Assembly (NCBI GenBank): GCA_963705495.1 | Contig: CAVPJQ010000022.1 | Coordinates: 62,001-126,000, forward strand | Direction of reading: 5' to 3' | DNA length: 64,000 nucleotides | DNA from: DATBVX01 sp963705495 | GTDB lineage: Bacteria; Pseudomonadota; Gammaproteobacteria; Steroidobacterales; Steroidobacteraceae | Part shown: positions 34,046 through 43,298 of the stretch, piece after piece | Layout: each line of letters starts with the position of its first letter | Position numbering within the stretch: the stretch's first letter is position 1 | Position numbers and translations under genes: made by a program | The notes under the pieces: generated by a model | The model's database searches: none | What the model was told of the DNA's origin: nothing | Seen by the model: only the letters and a program-made list of their open reading frames with translations

Positions 34046-34965
34046 TCATGGCGAATGCGTGGGTCGAGAACGCCGTAGATCAAATCCACCAGCAGGTTCA
34101 TCGCAAGCGTCAGCGTCGCATAGACGATGACGACGCCCATCACCAGCGTGTAGTCGCGATTCAGTGCGCCCTGTACCAGGTACCTGCCCATGCCGGGAAT
34201 ATTGAACAGTGTTTCCACGACGAGCGATCCGGTCAGCACGGCCGCGGTAGCCGGACCGAGATAACTCACCACTGGCAGCAGCGCGGGCCGCAAGGCGTGC
34301 CTGGTGATGACGATGCGCTCCGGCATGCCCTTGGCACGCGCGGTGCGAATGAATCCGCTGGTCAGGATCTCGAGCATACTGGCGCGCGTCAGCCGCGAGA
34401 CGAACGCAACCAGGGGGAAGGCCAGCGCCAGTACCGGAAGAATGAGTGTCCGCACTGAGCCGGATTCCCAGCCGCCGACGGGTAGCCAGCGCAGCTTGAC
34501 GCCGAACACGAGGGCGAGAAGCGGTGCGACCACGAGGCTCGGCAACGCGATCCCCAGGATCGCGGCCACTCTCAGCACATGATCGACCGGGCGATCGTGG
34601 CGCACGGCGGCCCACACTCCCAGCGGCACACCGAGGCCGATCGCGAGCGCGAGTGCCGTCAGGCCGAGCGTCAGGCTGACCGGGAGGCCCTGCCGGATGA
34701 GGTCAGTCACCGTGAAATCGCGATAGCGGAACGATGGACCGAAATCGCCATGTGCCAGACCTTGCAGGTAACGCAAGTACTGCACATGCACCGGCTGATC
34801 GAGACCGTAGGCCGCCTCCAGGTTGGCGCGGATCTGCGGCGGCGGGGACTGCTCGCTGTCAAACGGCCCGCCGGGCGCAATGCGCATCACGAAGAAGGTG
34901 AGCGTGACGATGATGAAGAGCGTCGGGATGGCACCCAGCAGGCGGCGAATCGAGTAGCTCCACAT
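34042..34965 (-). CDS. Oligopeptide-type ABC permease (OppB-like)
   Basis: 307 residues, about six membrane helices. MWSYSIRRLLGAIPTLFIIV is the typical OppB start, with MRIAPGGPF and the coupling loop IRTARAKGMPERIVITRHAL. It begins five bases after the stop of the serine-hydrolase-fold gene. No substrate-binding protein gene is found in the operon. Confidence 0.93.
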   Translation of the reverse strand: MWSYSIRRLLGAIPTLFIIVTLTFFVMRIAPGGPFDSEQSPPPQIRANLEAAYGLDQPVHVQYLRYLQGLAHGDFGPSFRYRDFTVTDLIRQGLPVSLTLGLTALALAIGLGVPLGVWAAVRHDRPVDHVLRVAAILGIALPSLVVAPLLALVFGVKLRWLPVGGWESGSVRTLILPVLALAFPLVAFVSRLTRASMLEILTSGFIRTARAKGMPERIVITRHALRPALLPVVSYLGPATAAVLTGSLVVETLFNIPGMGRYLVQGALNRDYTLVMGVVIVYATLTLAMNLLVDLIYGVLDPRIRHE

Positions 34966-34970
34966 CGTCG

Positions 34971-36146
34971 TCAGGATACCCCGCGCAAGATGGCATTGGG
35001 CAGCTTGGCCTCATCCCAGTCGGAGCGACGTGTTCCGGTGCGAACGATGATCAGCTCACGCGACGGAACGATGTATACGCGTTGTCCACCGGCCCCGCTG
35101 AGAAACACCACATCCCGTGCCGCGAATGGCTCGGACTGCAGTGCCCGCACGCGAGTTGCGTTTTTCTCGCTGCGCTCACCGGCGCCCGCATCGCCCAGCC
35201 AGATCTGCAGGCCGAAGTTGGGATTGGTCCCGGATGCTTTCAGCATCTCGAGGACCCAGGCCGCCGGAACGACCTGCTCGTCACCGACCCGCCCCAGATC
35301 AAGAATCGATCGGCCAACCGCGAGCCAGCCGCGTGCCGTGGTCTGCAGGCAGCAGAACGTGCGCGCCATGCCCCCTTCCCGATCCAGCCACACGGCCGCC
35401 TCACCCGCACCCAGCCGACTCCAAATGCGCTCCGACAAGTAGCGCGCATAACGCTTACCCGAGGCCCGCTGCAGAATGATGCCGAGGATCTGCGCATCGA
35501 GATTGTTGTACTCGAACCGAGCGCCCGGCTCGACGCTCACGGGCGCGCGCAGCGCGAGCGCCGTAATGTCACTCCCCAGAAAAAGGCGTAGCCCGCGATT
35601 CCAGGGATAGCGCGAGACCGCCTGGTATTCGAGCCCGCTCAACATCTGCAGCAGATCGCGAATCCGAATCCTCGCGTGCGCGTCCTTGCGCCACTCCGGC
35701 AAATAGGTTGCGGCGGGCTCATCGAGCGAGCGTATGACGCCCTCCTCGATCGCCGCACCGTAGGCGAGTGCCAGCACCGTCGCGTGCATCGCGCCGCTGT
35801 CGGTGCGTGACTGCCGGTCATGGCCCGGCCAATAGTGCTCGAGTTGCAGCGATCCTCGATGCCAGACCAGGAGCGCCACGGACTGCGTCTTGGTGCCGTA
35901 CTCAACGGCGGCATCCAGCGCCTCCTCTGAGACGCTGCGGTGGTCCGCATCGACGAGCGGGAGGTCCTCGCGCTCCGAGCCGGCGACGGTTTCTCTGGGC
36001 TGATACCACTCAACTTCAGTGACGGTGCCGGAGCCCGGGAAGGTCACCAGTCGCTTCCAGAACAGGGGATCCGAGAGATAGATGGCCAGACACAGGGTGC
36101 CGAGGACGATGCAGCTCCCGATCAGAACACGCACAAAACGGCTCAT
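34971..36146 (-). CDS. Beta-lactamase-fold (PF00144) protein lacking the SxxK motif
   Basis: 391 residues: N-terminal membrane anchor (VLIGSCIVLGTLCLAIYL, about 7-24), then a class C beta-lactamase/serine hydrolase fold. The Tyr motif YNN (213-215) and a GAGGQRVYIVPSRELIIVRTG C-terminus are present. The catalytic SxxK position, however, reads AMHA (119-122) in the aligned context DSGAMHATVLALAYG, so both Ser and Lys appear replaced. It is probably periplasmic. It is the first gene of the Opp-like operon; it may bind rather than cleave a peptide or cell-wall fragment. ATG 36146 is chosen because the hydrophobic anchor starts there. Confidence 0.72.
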   Translation of the reverse strand: MSRFVRVLIGSCIVLGTLCLAIYLSDPLFWKRLVTFPGSGTVTEVEWYQPRETVAGSEREDLPLVDADHRSVSEEALDAAVEYGTKTQSVALLVWHRGSLQLEHYWPGHDRQSRTDSGAMHATVLALAYGAAIEEGVIRSLDEPAATYLPEWRKDAHARIRIRDLLQMLSGLEYQAVSRYPWNRGLRLFLGSDITALALRAPVSVEPGARFEYNNLDAQILGIILQRASGKRYARYLSERIWSRLGAGEAAVWLDREGGMARTFCCLQTTARGWLAVGRSILDLGRVGDEQVVPAAWVLEMLKASGTNPNFGLQIWLGDAGAGERSEKNATRVRALQSEPFAARDVVFLSGAGGQRVYIVPSRELIIVRTGTRRSDWDEAKLPNAILRGVS

Positions 36147-36292
36147 CGCGCTCCCCGATGCATTTCCGGCAGGTCTGCTTCGCACCATCGTCGGCAGGTG
36201 CAGACTGACCGACCTTCCGTCCACTGCGCAAGGCTGCGTTTCATCGCGCTCTCGACTACGATTGCATCCCCCCTGCTGCGGACCGGAGTTCG

Positions 36293-37039
36293 ATGAGCAA
36301 GATCCTGGTGTGCATCAAGCGCGTCGTGGACTACAACGTGCGCATTCGCGTCAAACCTGATGGGAGTGGCGTGGTCACGGACGGCGTGAAGATGAGCATC
36401 AATCCTTTCGATGAGATCGCGCTCGAGGAAGCGCTGCGAATCAAGGAACGCGGCGCTGCCCAGGAAGTCATCGCGGTCAGCATCGGACCGAACGATGCCC
36501 AGCAGCAACTGCGCACGGCCCTCGCCATGGGGGCGGACCGGGCCGTACACGTGCAGGCCGATGCCGTCGAGCCATTGAGCGCAGCACGGATTCTGCTCGC
36601 ACTCGTGCAACGCGAGCAGCCCCAGCTTGCGATTCTGGGCAAGCAGGCCATCGACGATGACAACAACCAGACCGGCCAGATGCTCGCCGCTCTCTGGGGC
36701 CGACCCCAGGCCACTTTTGCCTCACGCATCGAGCTGGCCGATGGGCACGCCACGGTCACGCGGGAAGTCGATGCCGGGCTCGAGACCATTGCCGTCGAGC
36801 TGCCCGCGGTGTTCACCACCGACCTCAGGCTGAATGAGCCGCGCTACGTGAAGCTGCCCGACATCATGAAGGCCAAGAAGAAGCCGCTCGAAACGCTGGC
36901 CCCCGCCGCATTGGGTGTGACGCCGGAGGAGAAGATCAAAGTGCTGAAGTGCGAGCCGCCAGCGCAACGGCAGCGTGGCGTGATGGTCAAGGATCCGCAG
37001 GAGCTGGTGGCAGCTCTCAAGAGGAAGGGATTGCTCTGA
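36293..37039 (+). CDS. etfB: Electron transfer flavoprotein beta subunit
   Basis: 248 residues beginning MSKILVCIKRVVDYNVRIR, with NPFDEIALEEALRIKE, LGKQAIDDDNNQTGQ and the recognition loop LNEPRYVKLPDIMKAKKKP. CGGAG lies five bases upstream of the ATG. With EtfA it accepts electrons from acyl-CoA dehydrogenases and passes them to ETF-ubiquinone oxidoreductase. It is divergent from the Opp-like operon. Confidence 0.96.
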   Translation: MSKILVCIKRVVDYNVRIRVKPDGSGVVTDGVKMSINPFDEIALEEALRIKERGAAQEVIAVSIGPNDAQQQLRTALAMGADRAVHVQADAVEPLSAARILLALVQREQPQLAILGKQAIDDDNNQTGQMLAALWGRPQATFASRIELADGHATVTREVDAGLETIAVELPAVFTTDLRLNEPRYVKLPDIMKAKKKPLETLAPAALGVTPEEKIKVLKCEPPAQRQRGVMVKDPQELVAALKRKGLL

Positions 37040-37983
37040 TGGCGAAGGTGTTGATCGTCGCCGAACACGATGGCAGCCATCTCAACCAGAGCACGGCCAA
37101 GTGCGTGACTTGCGCACGTGCCCTGCCCGCTGCTGAGATCGCCGTCGTCGTCCTGGCGGCGGACGGCGGCGCGGTGAGTGAGCAAGCTGCCGCACTCAGT
37201 GGCGTGAATCGCGTGCTGCGCGTCGACAACCCAGTCAATGCACATGCCCTGGCCGCGACCTGGGCGCCGCAAGTAGCGGCACTCGCGGAGGGGTTTACGC
37301 ATGTGTTCGGTCCATCGACGACGTTCGGCAAGGACCTGATGCCGAGGATCGCCGCATTGCTCGGCGCGCCACAGCTGAGCGACATCATGGCGATCGAGAG
37401 TGCCCAGCGCTTCCGCCGCCCCGTGTATGCCGGCAATGCGATCCTGACGGTAGAGGTCGACGCGGACGTGCAGATCGTCGCCACAGTGCGCGTGGCTTCA
37501 TTCGAAGCGGCGCCCGGGGGCGGCTCGGCTGCCATCGAATCGGTCCCGCTAGCGATCGAGCTGCCCACTCACACGCGGTTTGTCTCGGTCTCCTCCGGCG
37601 CGGCAGACCGTCCCGACCTGCAAACGGCGCGGCGCGTGATCTCGGGCGGGCGCGCGTTTGGGAGTGCCGAAAAATTCCAACTTCTGTACTCGCTGGCGGA
37701 CAAGCTCGGCGCTGCGGTCGGTGCCTCGCGCGCGGCCGTCGATGCGGGCTACGCTCCCAACGATCTGCAGGTGGGTCAGACCGGCAAGATCATTGCGCCC
37801 GAGCTCTACATCGCTATCGGGATTTCTGGTGCCATCCAGCACCTGACCGGGATCAAGGACGCCCGCACGATCGTCGCGATCAACAAGGATGCGGAGGCGC
37901 CGATTTTCGAGGTTGCAGACCTCGGGCTGGTCGGCGACCTGTTCACGATACTTCCGGAGCTCGAACAGCTGATCAGCGCCTAG
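37039..37983 (+). CDS. etfA: Electron transfer flavoprotein alpha subunit
   Basis: 314 residues beginning MAKVLIVAEHDGSHL. The FAD-binding C-terminal domain has GRAFGSAEKFQLLYSLADKLGAAVGASRAAVDAG (split here only to note its extent: about 210-245), GQTGKIIAPELYIAIGISGA and TIVAINKDAEAPIFEVADLG. Its ATG overlaps the etfB stop by one base. It probably serves the isovaleryl-CoA dehydrogenase encoded 17 kb away and other dehydrogenases. Confidence 0.96.
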   Translation: MAKVLIVAEHDGSHLNQSTAKCVTCARALPAAEIAVVVLAADGGAVSEQAAALSGVNRVLRVDNPVNAHALAATWAPQVAALAEGFTHVFGPSTTFGKDLMPRIAALLGAPQLSDIMAIESAQRFRRPVYAGNAILTVEVDADVQIVATVRVASFEAAPGGGSAAIESVPLAIELPTHTRFVSVSSGAADRPDLQTARRVISGGRAFGSAEKFQLLYSLADKLGAAVGASRAAVDAGYAPNDLQVGQTGKIIAPELYIAIGISGAIQHLTGIKDARTIVAINKDAEAPIFEVADLGLVGDLFTILPELEQLISA

Positions 37984-37995
37984 GAGTGCTTCGAG

Positions 37996-39693
37996 ATGGC
38001 GATGCCGGCGCCCCGACGCATTCGCCGGGGGTACCTCGGAACAGGCAGCGGCCAGCTGCACTACAGGATCGCGGGACAAGGGCCGAGCGTGCTGCTGTTG
38101 CCGGAGCCGCCCCGCTCCTCGGCCGTGTACGGCGGGCTGATGGAAAAGCTGAGCGATGAATTCACGCTCATCGCGCTCGACCTTCCGGGCTATGGCAATT
38201 CCTCGGCGCTCACCGTCCCGACGCCACCCACGGCAACTCACTTCGCCGCCTCGATAGCCGAGGCGCTGAGCGCGCTCGGAATCGAGCGTTGCCCGATATA
38301 CGGCTATCACGGCAGCTCAAAGCTCGCCTTGCAGCTTGCCATCACACACCGGGACAAGGTCAGCGTCGCGGTGCTCGACGGGCTGTCGTTGCCGCTCGAA
38401 CTTCCCGACGCACAGTTCCTGCAACGCTACCTGCCGCGGTTCGAGCTCAGTGATGACGGCAGCCACCTGGTCCGCGAATGGTCGCGCTTGCTCGATGCGC
38501 AGCGCTTCTATCCGTGGTTCGCACGGCACGAGCGCGCCCGTCTCAACGCGGATCTGCCGGAGGAGATCGCTCTGCACGCGCAGGCGCTCGATCTGTTCAA
38601 CGCGGGCGTTCACTACGCCAGCGCCACGACCGCCATCCAGCGCTGTGATGCCCTGCAGCTCATACAGCAAGTGGACGCGCCAACGATCGTGATGGCTCGC
38701 GAGGATGATTTTCTGTATCGCGCCCTTGATGCACTACCGGAAAAGCTGCCGTCCAATGTGACGGTGGAGCGAATACACGCCGACGATGAGGAGTGGCGCG
38801 CACGCCTGCGCCTCATCTGTCGCGAGCATTGCGACCGTGGCGCGCGATCCATCGCACATGGACCGCGTTCGGCAGGATCATCAGAGGTCAGCAGTTACGT
38901 CGAGCTGAGTCACGGTCAGCTCCATGTGCGGCGCCAGGGCAACGGCGCCGGGCGAACGATCCTGCTCCTGCACGAAACACCCGGGTCCAGTGCGCAGCTT
39001 CGCCCGCTGATGCAGGCACTCGCCGCCGAGCGGCCAGTGATTGCCGTTGACCTACCCGGCTCAGGCGACTCTGATCCAGTCGCATACCCGGAAATCGCCA
39101 ACTACAAACTCGTGCTGCTCGATCTGCTCGATGCGCTGCAGTTGCAGGACGTCGACATCATCGCCGAGTTCACCGCGACGCCAATCGCGATTGAGTTTGC
39201 ACGCACGGCGCCCGAACGGGTGCACCGCCTGGTGCTCGACGGCGTCTTCTTCCTGACAGCGACAGAGCGGCGAGTACTGCACAAGCAGTATTGCCCGGAT
39301 ATCACCCCGACGCGCGATGGCACTCACCTCGTTTCACTCTGGCATCGCCTGCGCGATCAGGAGCTGAACTGGCCCTGGTACGGACACGACCGGGCCTCGG
39401 TGCGCCGTCGCACGCCGGAAATCAGCGCGGAGCGCCTGCACCCGATGCTGGTCGACATCATGAAGCAGCCGCGTCATTACGGTGAGCTGTGCATGGCTGC
39501 GTTCGATTATCCGGTCAGGGAGATGCTCGAGGAGATCCGTCAGCCGGTGCTGCTGGCGCAAGCGGCTGGCGATATCCGTTATCAGTGGGTCAGCAAGGCT
39601 GCGCGTCGACTCGCAGAACGCTCGGTGGTCGAGCTGCCGCCGACAACGGCCGAGCGCGCGCGCCAGTGGGCCAGCTTCCTCGGAGCTGGCTAG
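37996..39693 (+). CDS. Tandem alpha/beta-hydrolase-fold protein with altered nucleophile elbows
   Basis: 565 residues made of two alpha/beta-hydrolase domains in series (about 10-285 and 300-565). Each has the strand and turn preceding the oxyanion hole (VLLLPEPP; ILLLHETPGSS) and an LDLPGYGNS or VDLPGSGDS turn. Where a GxSxG elbow is expected, the first domain has GYHGSS (103-108) and the second AEFTATP (390-396), so no serine nucleophile is evident in either. AGGAG lies upstream of the ATG, 12 bases after etfA. The function is unknown; a binding or non-hydrolytic role is possible. Confidence 0.75.
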   Translation: MAMPAPRRIRRGYLGTGSGQLHYRIAGQGPSVLLLPEPPRSSAVYGGLMEKLSDEFTLIALDLPGYGNSSALTVPTPPTATHFAASIAEALSALGIERCPIYGYHGSSKLALQLAITHRDKVSVAVLDGLSLPLELPDAQFLQRYLPRFELSDDGSHLVREWSRLLDAQRFYPWFARHERARLNADLPEEIALHAQALDLFNAGVHYASATTAIQRCDALQLIQQVDAPTIVMAREDDFLYRALDALPEKLPSNVTVERIHADDEEWRARLRLICREHCDRGARSIAHGPRSAGSSEVSSYVELSHGQLHVRRQGNGAGRTILLLHETPGSSAQLRPLMQALAAERPVIAVDLPGSGDSDPVAYPEIANYKLVLLDLLDALQLQDVDIIAEFTATPIAIEFARTAPERVHRLVLDGVFFLTATERRVLHKQYCPDITPTRDGTHLVSLWHRLRDQELNWPWYGHDRASVRRRTPEISAERLHPMLVDIMKQPRHYGELCMAAFDYPVREMLEEIRQPVLLAQAAGDIRYQWVSKAARRLAERSVVELPPTTAERARQWASFLGAG

Positions 39694-39758
39694 ACACGGC
39701 GGAGTGTGGTGCGCCGGTGGAACCTCGACCAGTGCGCTGAACGTTTGGAGAACGAGTC

Positions 39759-41690
39759 TTGAAGCTCCGCACTGTCGTGATGGGCGCCGGACTCGCGGGA
39801 GCGCTGGCGCTCGGCTATTGGCTGGGTGCGCATCGCGCCCAGTCGCACTTCGCGCCCACGAGCAATCCAATCCCTGCTGCCACTCCTACGGAGTCCTCTC
39901 CCTCGGACCTCATCGCCGCGTCAACCCCCGCCGCCACCAGGGTGGTCGAGAAGGCTCGAGCCGAGCACTTCACCGCCTTGCACAGCGTGCAGGAGATCCT
40001 CGCACTGCCTTCTGCATTTGCACGCCGGGAAGCCCTCTACGCGGTCGCAGGCAGAGCCGACCTGCGTGAACTCGATGCGCTCATCGCAGAAGCGAGGAAT
40101 CTCTCGAACGCCGCAGATCGTTCCGCCGCTCTCGACGTGCTCTATCTGCGCTATGTCGAACGCGACCCGCTCCGTGCGCTGCAATCCGCGCTGTCCCGTC
40201 CGGATTCTGAAGACCGTAACGACAACGTGGCGCGAGTCGGTGCGGCCTGGGCCCGCATTGCACCCGACGCAGCGTTTCAGCAGGCAGAGCTCGAAACTGA
40301 CGCGCCGATACGGACGACGCTGCAAAACGCAATCGTCCATGCATGGGCCTCGCAGGATGCAGTAGCGGCGTTCGCCCGCGTCAATGCCCTCCCGGCGGGC
40401 GTGCAGCGCGATCAGTTGCTGACCTGGACGACCAGGGAATTGGCTCGTCAGGACCCGCAGGGTGCGGCCGAACTCATCGCCAAGCTCGTACCTGCCGACA
40501 TGGATGCACTCAACCGAGTGCTCGCGTCCGAATGGGCTACCAGCGATCCGAGAGCAGCAGCCCGGTGGATAGAATCGCGACCGCGCCAAAGCATCGGGAC
40601 TCTCGCCTACACTGTTGCGCCCCTCTATGCCGCCCAGTTTCCGGCCGAGGCGCTCGAATGGGCCAGTCGCCTGGACCGAAGTCGCAATGGCAGGCTGTGG
40701 TCACAGGCATTGGTCGGGGTAGCGAACCAGGACCCCGAGGCCGCCCTACAGGCGGTTATTGGAGTCAAGGATGCCGCGCGCCGGTCAACAGCTCTCGGTG
40801 CCGTCATCGCAGCCATTGCGGAGCGGGATCCTGCGCTGGCCATCCGTCACCTGGAGAAGCTCCCCATGGGAGAAGCGCGCTCGCAAGTCGTCGCGCAGAT
40901 CGCGTTGCAAATTGCACAGACTGATCCCGATGCCGCTGTTTCGTGGCTGAAGGGCATCAACGATCGCGGCGGACGCACCCAGGGCCTGCATCAGATCGGA
41001 GATCAGATCGCCCAGCGCGATGTCGAGGCCGCAGTGAGATTGCTCGATGAGATTCCACCCGAGGCGCGCGGCCATTGGATCTCACAGATCGCAATCGCAT
41101 ACATGCAATACGACGTCGACGCCGCCGTCCAGTGGATGAAACGCAACGAGACCGCTCTCAGCCGGGGGAATTCACAAGCCATGTGGTATCTGTCGGTGCG
41201 CGATCCCGATGCGGCTTTCCGGTTGGCCGATGGACTTTCGGATGAGCAACAGCGCGACCGTGCTTTACAGAGTGTAATAAGCAACGCTGCGGCGACCTCG
41301 CCGGACGTTGCGGCCAAATGGATCGACGAAATCCGCGATGAGGACGGGAAGAGGAACGCTGTGAGTCAGGTGGCAGCACGTTGGGTCGCGCTCGACCCCG
41401 ACGCAGCGCGCAAGTGGGTGTTGTCCCTCGACTCCTCAGCCCTGCGCGACCCCGCTCTCATACAATTGATCGGCGCGACCGCCACTGATATTGATGAGAT
41501 CGACCCCCTGCTTGGGCAGATCCAATCGCCCAACCTCAGGATGGACGCTGTGCTCCAGGCGGCGCTTCGACTTACGGCTGAAGACCCGCAAGCGGCTCAA
41601 GCATTCCTGCGACGCCATCCGCTCGATCCGCCGCGCCAGCAGCAGTTCGAGGCCATGGCCAAGCAGCAGGGTTACGGGAAGGGTTGGTAG
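39759..41690 (+). CDS. Large repeat (alpha-solenoid) protein, membrane-anchored or secreted
   Basis: 643 residues. An N-terminal hydrophobic segment (VVMGAGLAGALALGYWLGA) then a Pro/Ser/Thr linker lead into about 15 helical repeats of roughly 30-35 residues. The repeat has a recurring core A-xx-DP-xx-A-xx-W, for example WATSDPRAAARWIES, VANQDPEAALQAV, IAQTDPDAAVSWLKG and WVALDPDAARKWVLS. This looks like a HEAT/TPR-like scaffold facing the periplasm. The start is a TTG with GGAG eight bases upstream. It is on the same strand as etfBA but 65 bases beyond the hydrolase. I do not recognise a named family. Confidence 0.7.
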   Translation: MKLRTVVMGAGLAGALALGYWLGAHRAQSHFAPTSNPIPAATPTESSPSDLIAASTPAATRVVEKARAEHFTALHSVQEILALPSAFARREALYAVAGRADLRELDALIAEARNLSNAADRSAALDVLYLRYVERDPLRALQSALSRPDSEDRNDNVARVGAAWARIAPDAAFQQAELETDAPIRTTLQNAIVHAWASQDAVAAFARVNALPAGVQRDQLLTWTTRELARQDPQGAAELIAKLVPADMDALNRVLASEWATSDPRAAARWIESRPRQSIGTLAYTVAPLYAAQFPAEALEWASRLDRSRNGRLWSQALVGVANQDPEAALQAVIGVKDAARRSTALGAVIAAIAERDPALAIRHLEKLPMGEARSQVVAQIALQIAQTDPDAAVSWLKGINDRGGRTQGLHQIGDQIAQRDVEAAVRLLDEIPPEARGHWISQIAIAYMQYDVDAAVQWMKRNETALSRGNSQAMWYLSVRDPDAAFRLADGLSDEQQRDRALQSVISNAAATSPDVAAKWIDEIRDEDGKRNAVSQVAARWVALDPDAARKWVLSLDSSALRDPALIQLIGATATDIDEIDPLLGQIQSPNLRMDAVLQAALRLTAEDPQAAQAFLRRHPLDPPRQQQFEAMAKQQGYGKGW

Positions 41691-41695
41691 CTACC

Positions 41696-43039
41696 CTACG
41701 CGTGGCGCCTGCGCCCTACCCGATCCAGCAAGCGTCCGAGCGGCGACTTCCGATGGACCACGGAGACTGACAGGTGACGGACGCCCGTGTCGCTCAGTTC
41801 ATCGCGCCCGAGGTTGTCGAGATCGAGGTCGAGTGAGCTGGCGCCAAGCTCCTCGAGGAGCTGCGCAGTAGTCTTGGAAACGCGCTTCGGAGCCTTGTGT
41901 GGATCGGGGATCACGTGCCTGGTTTTCCCCTTGCCAGCAGACCGGGCAGCCGGCGCGGCCCTGGCCGCCGTTGGTTGGGGCGCAGCCGGCGCACTCTGGG
42001 TAATCGGGGCCAGCAACGATTCCTGTAGCGGTGCGGATCGCGTGTGCGGCGTGTCGTCTTCCTTGAGCACGATCCTGTCTGCTTCCTTGGTTGCATGCGG
42101 CACTGGTTGACTCGGCCGCTGCGCGTGAGCCGCGGCGACCTCACCGGCTTTCGTGCACTCGCGCTCGCTCACCGGAACAACCGCTGCCGCCGAGAAATCG
42201 GATCGCGCGTAGAGCGCAACCTGCCGGGCAGACACCGGATCGGTGAAGAAGCCGAGCCGCAGCCCATGCCAGCGACGCCCGGCGCGCTCCACATGAACCG
42301 TGTAAAGGGTATAGGCGTCGAAAATGGCGAGCTGCGGAACGCGCGCAGTATCGACCGGATCGGTTGACCAGATCAGCTGCACCGCGAACTTCTGCGGCGT
42401 TGTCGCTGCAACAGGTGTCATGACGGGCGCAGCGGGCTTGGCGGGTTGCCGTATGGGCCCTTTTCGCGTGGCCCGTGGCGCGCTCTCAAGAAGGTGCAAG
42501 ACATCCGTGGGCGATAGCGGTCCACGCGCCGATCGCGAAGGCGGCATCTGGCGGGATTGCGAAGGAGCCACAAGGGTCGCTTTGACCGGAGCGGCTTTCG
42601 GAGCCGGTGCCACTGGCGCCGGGCGATGCGGTGCCGCGACTGGAGTTACGGGCCTGGCCGCCGCCCCCGCGGGTACGCGGCTGCTGCGGACCAGCTTGAA
42701 CTGGGCGACGCTCGTGTCGTCCAGCGATCCCATGCTGTCAGTCGGCGCCAACGCTACCCACGCGGCCGGATAGCGAGCCCGGACCACGGTCAGCACGCGC
42801 TCGGCTTCCTGTGGCGACTCGAAATATCCCAGGTGCAATCGAAACCGGTCGCGCCCATCCTCGACACGACGCGAACGAAACACCGCAAACCCTTCCAGCT
42901 CGGGCGCGTACGGCACCTCGAGCGTCATGGGTGTGGTCGAAGACAGCAGATTGATGATGTAGAGCGTTGCATTGCCGTGGCCGGTCCCGGCCAGAGCGCT
43001 TTCTGCAACGCGTGCGTGTGCCCCCACCCGCTCGCTCAT
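41696..43039 (-). CDS. SPOR-like double-domain protein under a c-di-GMP riboswitch
   Basis: 447 residues with no signal peptide or membrane helix. Two SPOR-like modules are visible: residues about 25-97 (LYIINLLSS, RFRLHLGYFESPQEAERVL) and about 214-290 (KFAVQLIWS, WHGLRLGFFTDPVSARQVA). They are separated and followed by Ala/Pro-rich linkers, and the C-terminus is basic. SPOR domains bind denuded peptidoglycan, but this protein lacks an export signal, so its target is unclear. GGGGGTG precedes the ATG. A c-di-GMP-I aptamer lies about 175 bases upstream in the same direction, which implies c-di-GMP control. Confidence 0.75.
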   Translation of the reverse strand: MSERVGAHARVAESALAGTGHGNATLYIINLLSSTTPMTLEVPYAPELEGFAVFRSRRVEDGRDRFRLHLGYFESPQEAERVLTVVRARYPAAWVALAPTDSMGSLDDTSVAQFKLVRSSRVPAGAAARPVTPVAAPHRPAPVAPAPKAAPVKATLVAPSQSRQMPPSRSARGPLSPTDVLHLLESAPRATRKGPIRQPAKPAAPVMTPVAATTPQKFAVQLIWSTDPVDTARVPQLAIFDAYTLYTVHVERAGRRWHGLRLGFFTDPVSARQVALYARSDFSAAAVVPVSERECTKAGEVAAAHAQRPSQPVPHATKEADRIVLKEDDTPHTRSAPLQESLLAPITQSAPAAPQPTAARAAPAARSAGKGKTRHVIPDPHKAPKRVSKTTAQLLEELGASSLDLDLDNLGRDELSDTGVRHLSVSVVHRKSPLGRLLDRVGRRRHA

Positions 43040-43212
43040 CTGGACACCCCCGTTTTTTCGGCCCTGATCTCTCGGTTCGCGGTCGGGAGGGTGTTCCTAT
43101 GAAACCGGATGTGCTGTGAACTCGGTCGCAACCGAATCAACGTTCATCCGTGCGGGGAGGTGCCTTGATGCGATTCGACTTGGGCGTGAATGGCGCTGAA
43201 GATCGAACCGCT

Positions 43213-43298
43213 GCTGTGGCAACCCCGCTGTCATTGGGAAACTCCCTGAAGACCGGTGGCTTTGCGTCCCCGCCTTTCGACGGGTTTGCCTTTGTCAC
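43213..43298 (-). promoter_or_regulatory. Cyclic di-GMP-I (GEMM-I) riboswitch aptamer
   Basis: Read on the minus strand from 43290 the DNA gives GGCAAACC, then CCGTCGAAAGGCGG (P2 with a GAAA tetraloop), GGGACGCAAAGCC (the conserved GEMM core), ACCGGTC (tetraloop receptor side), a GGGA-GTT-TCCC hairpin, GAC closing P3, and AGCGGGGTTGCC, whose end pairs with GGCAA to close P1. Every conserved element of the class I c-di-GMP aptamer is in order. It points to the SPOR-like gene starting at 43039. The expression platform in the ~170-base leader was not resolved; I see no clear intrinsic terminator. Confidence 0.93.
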
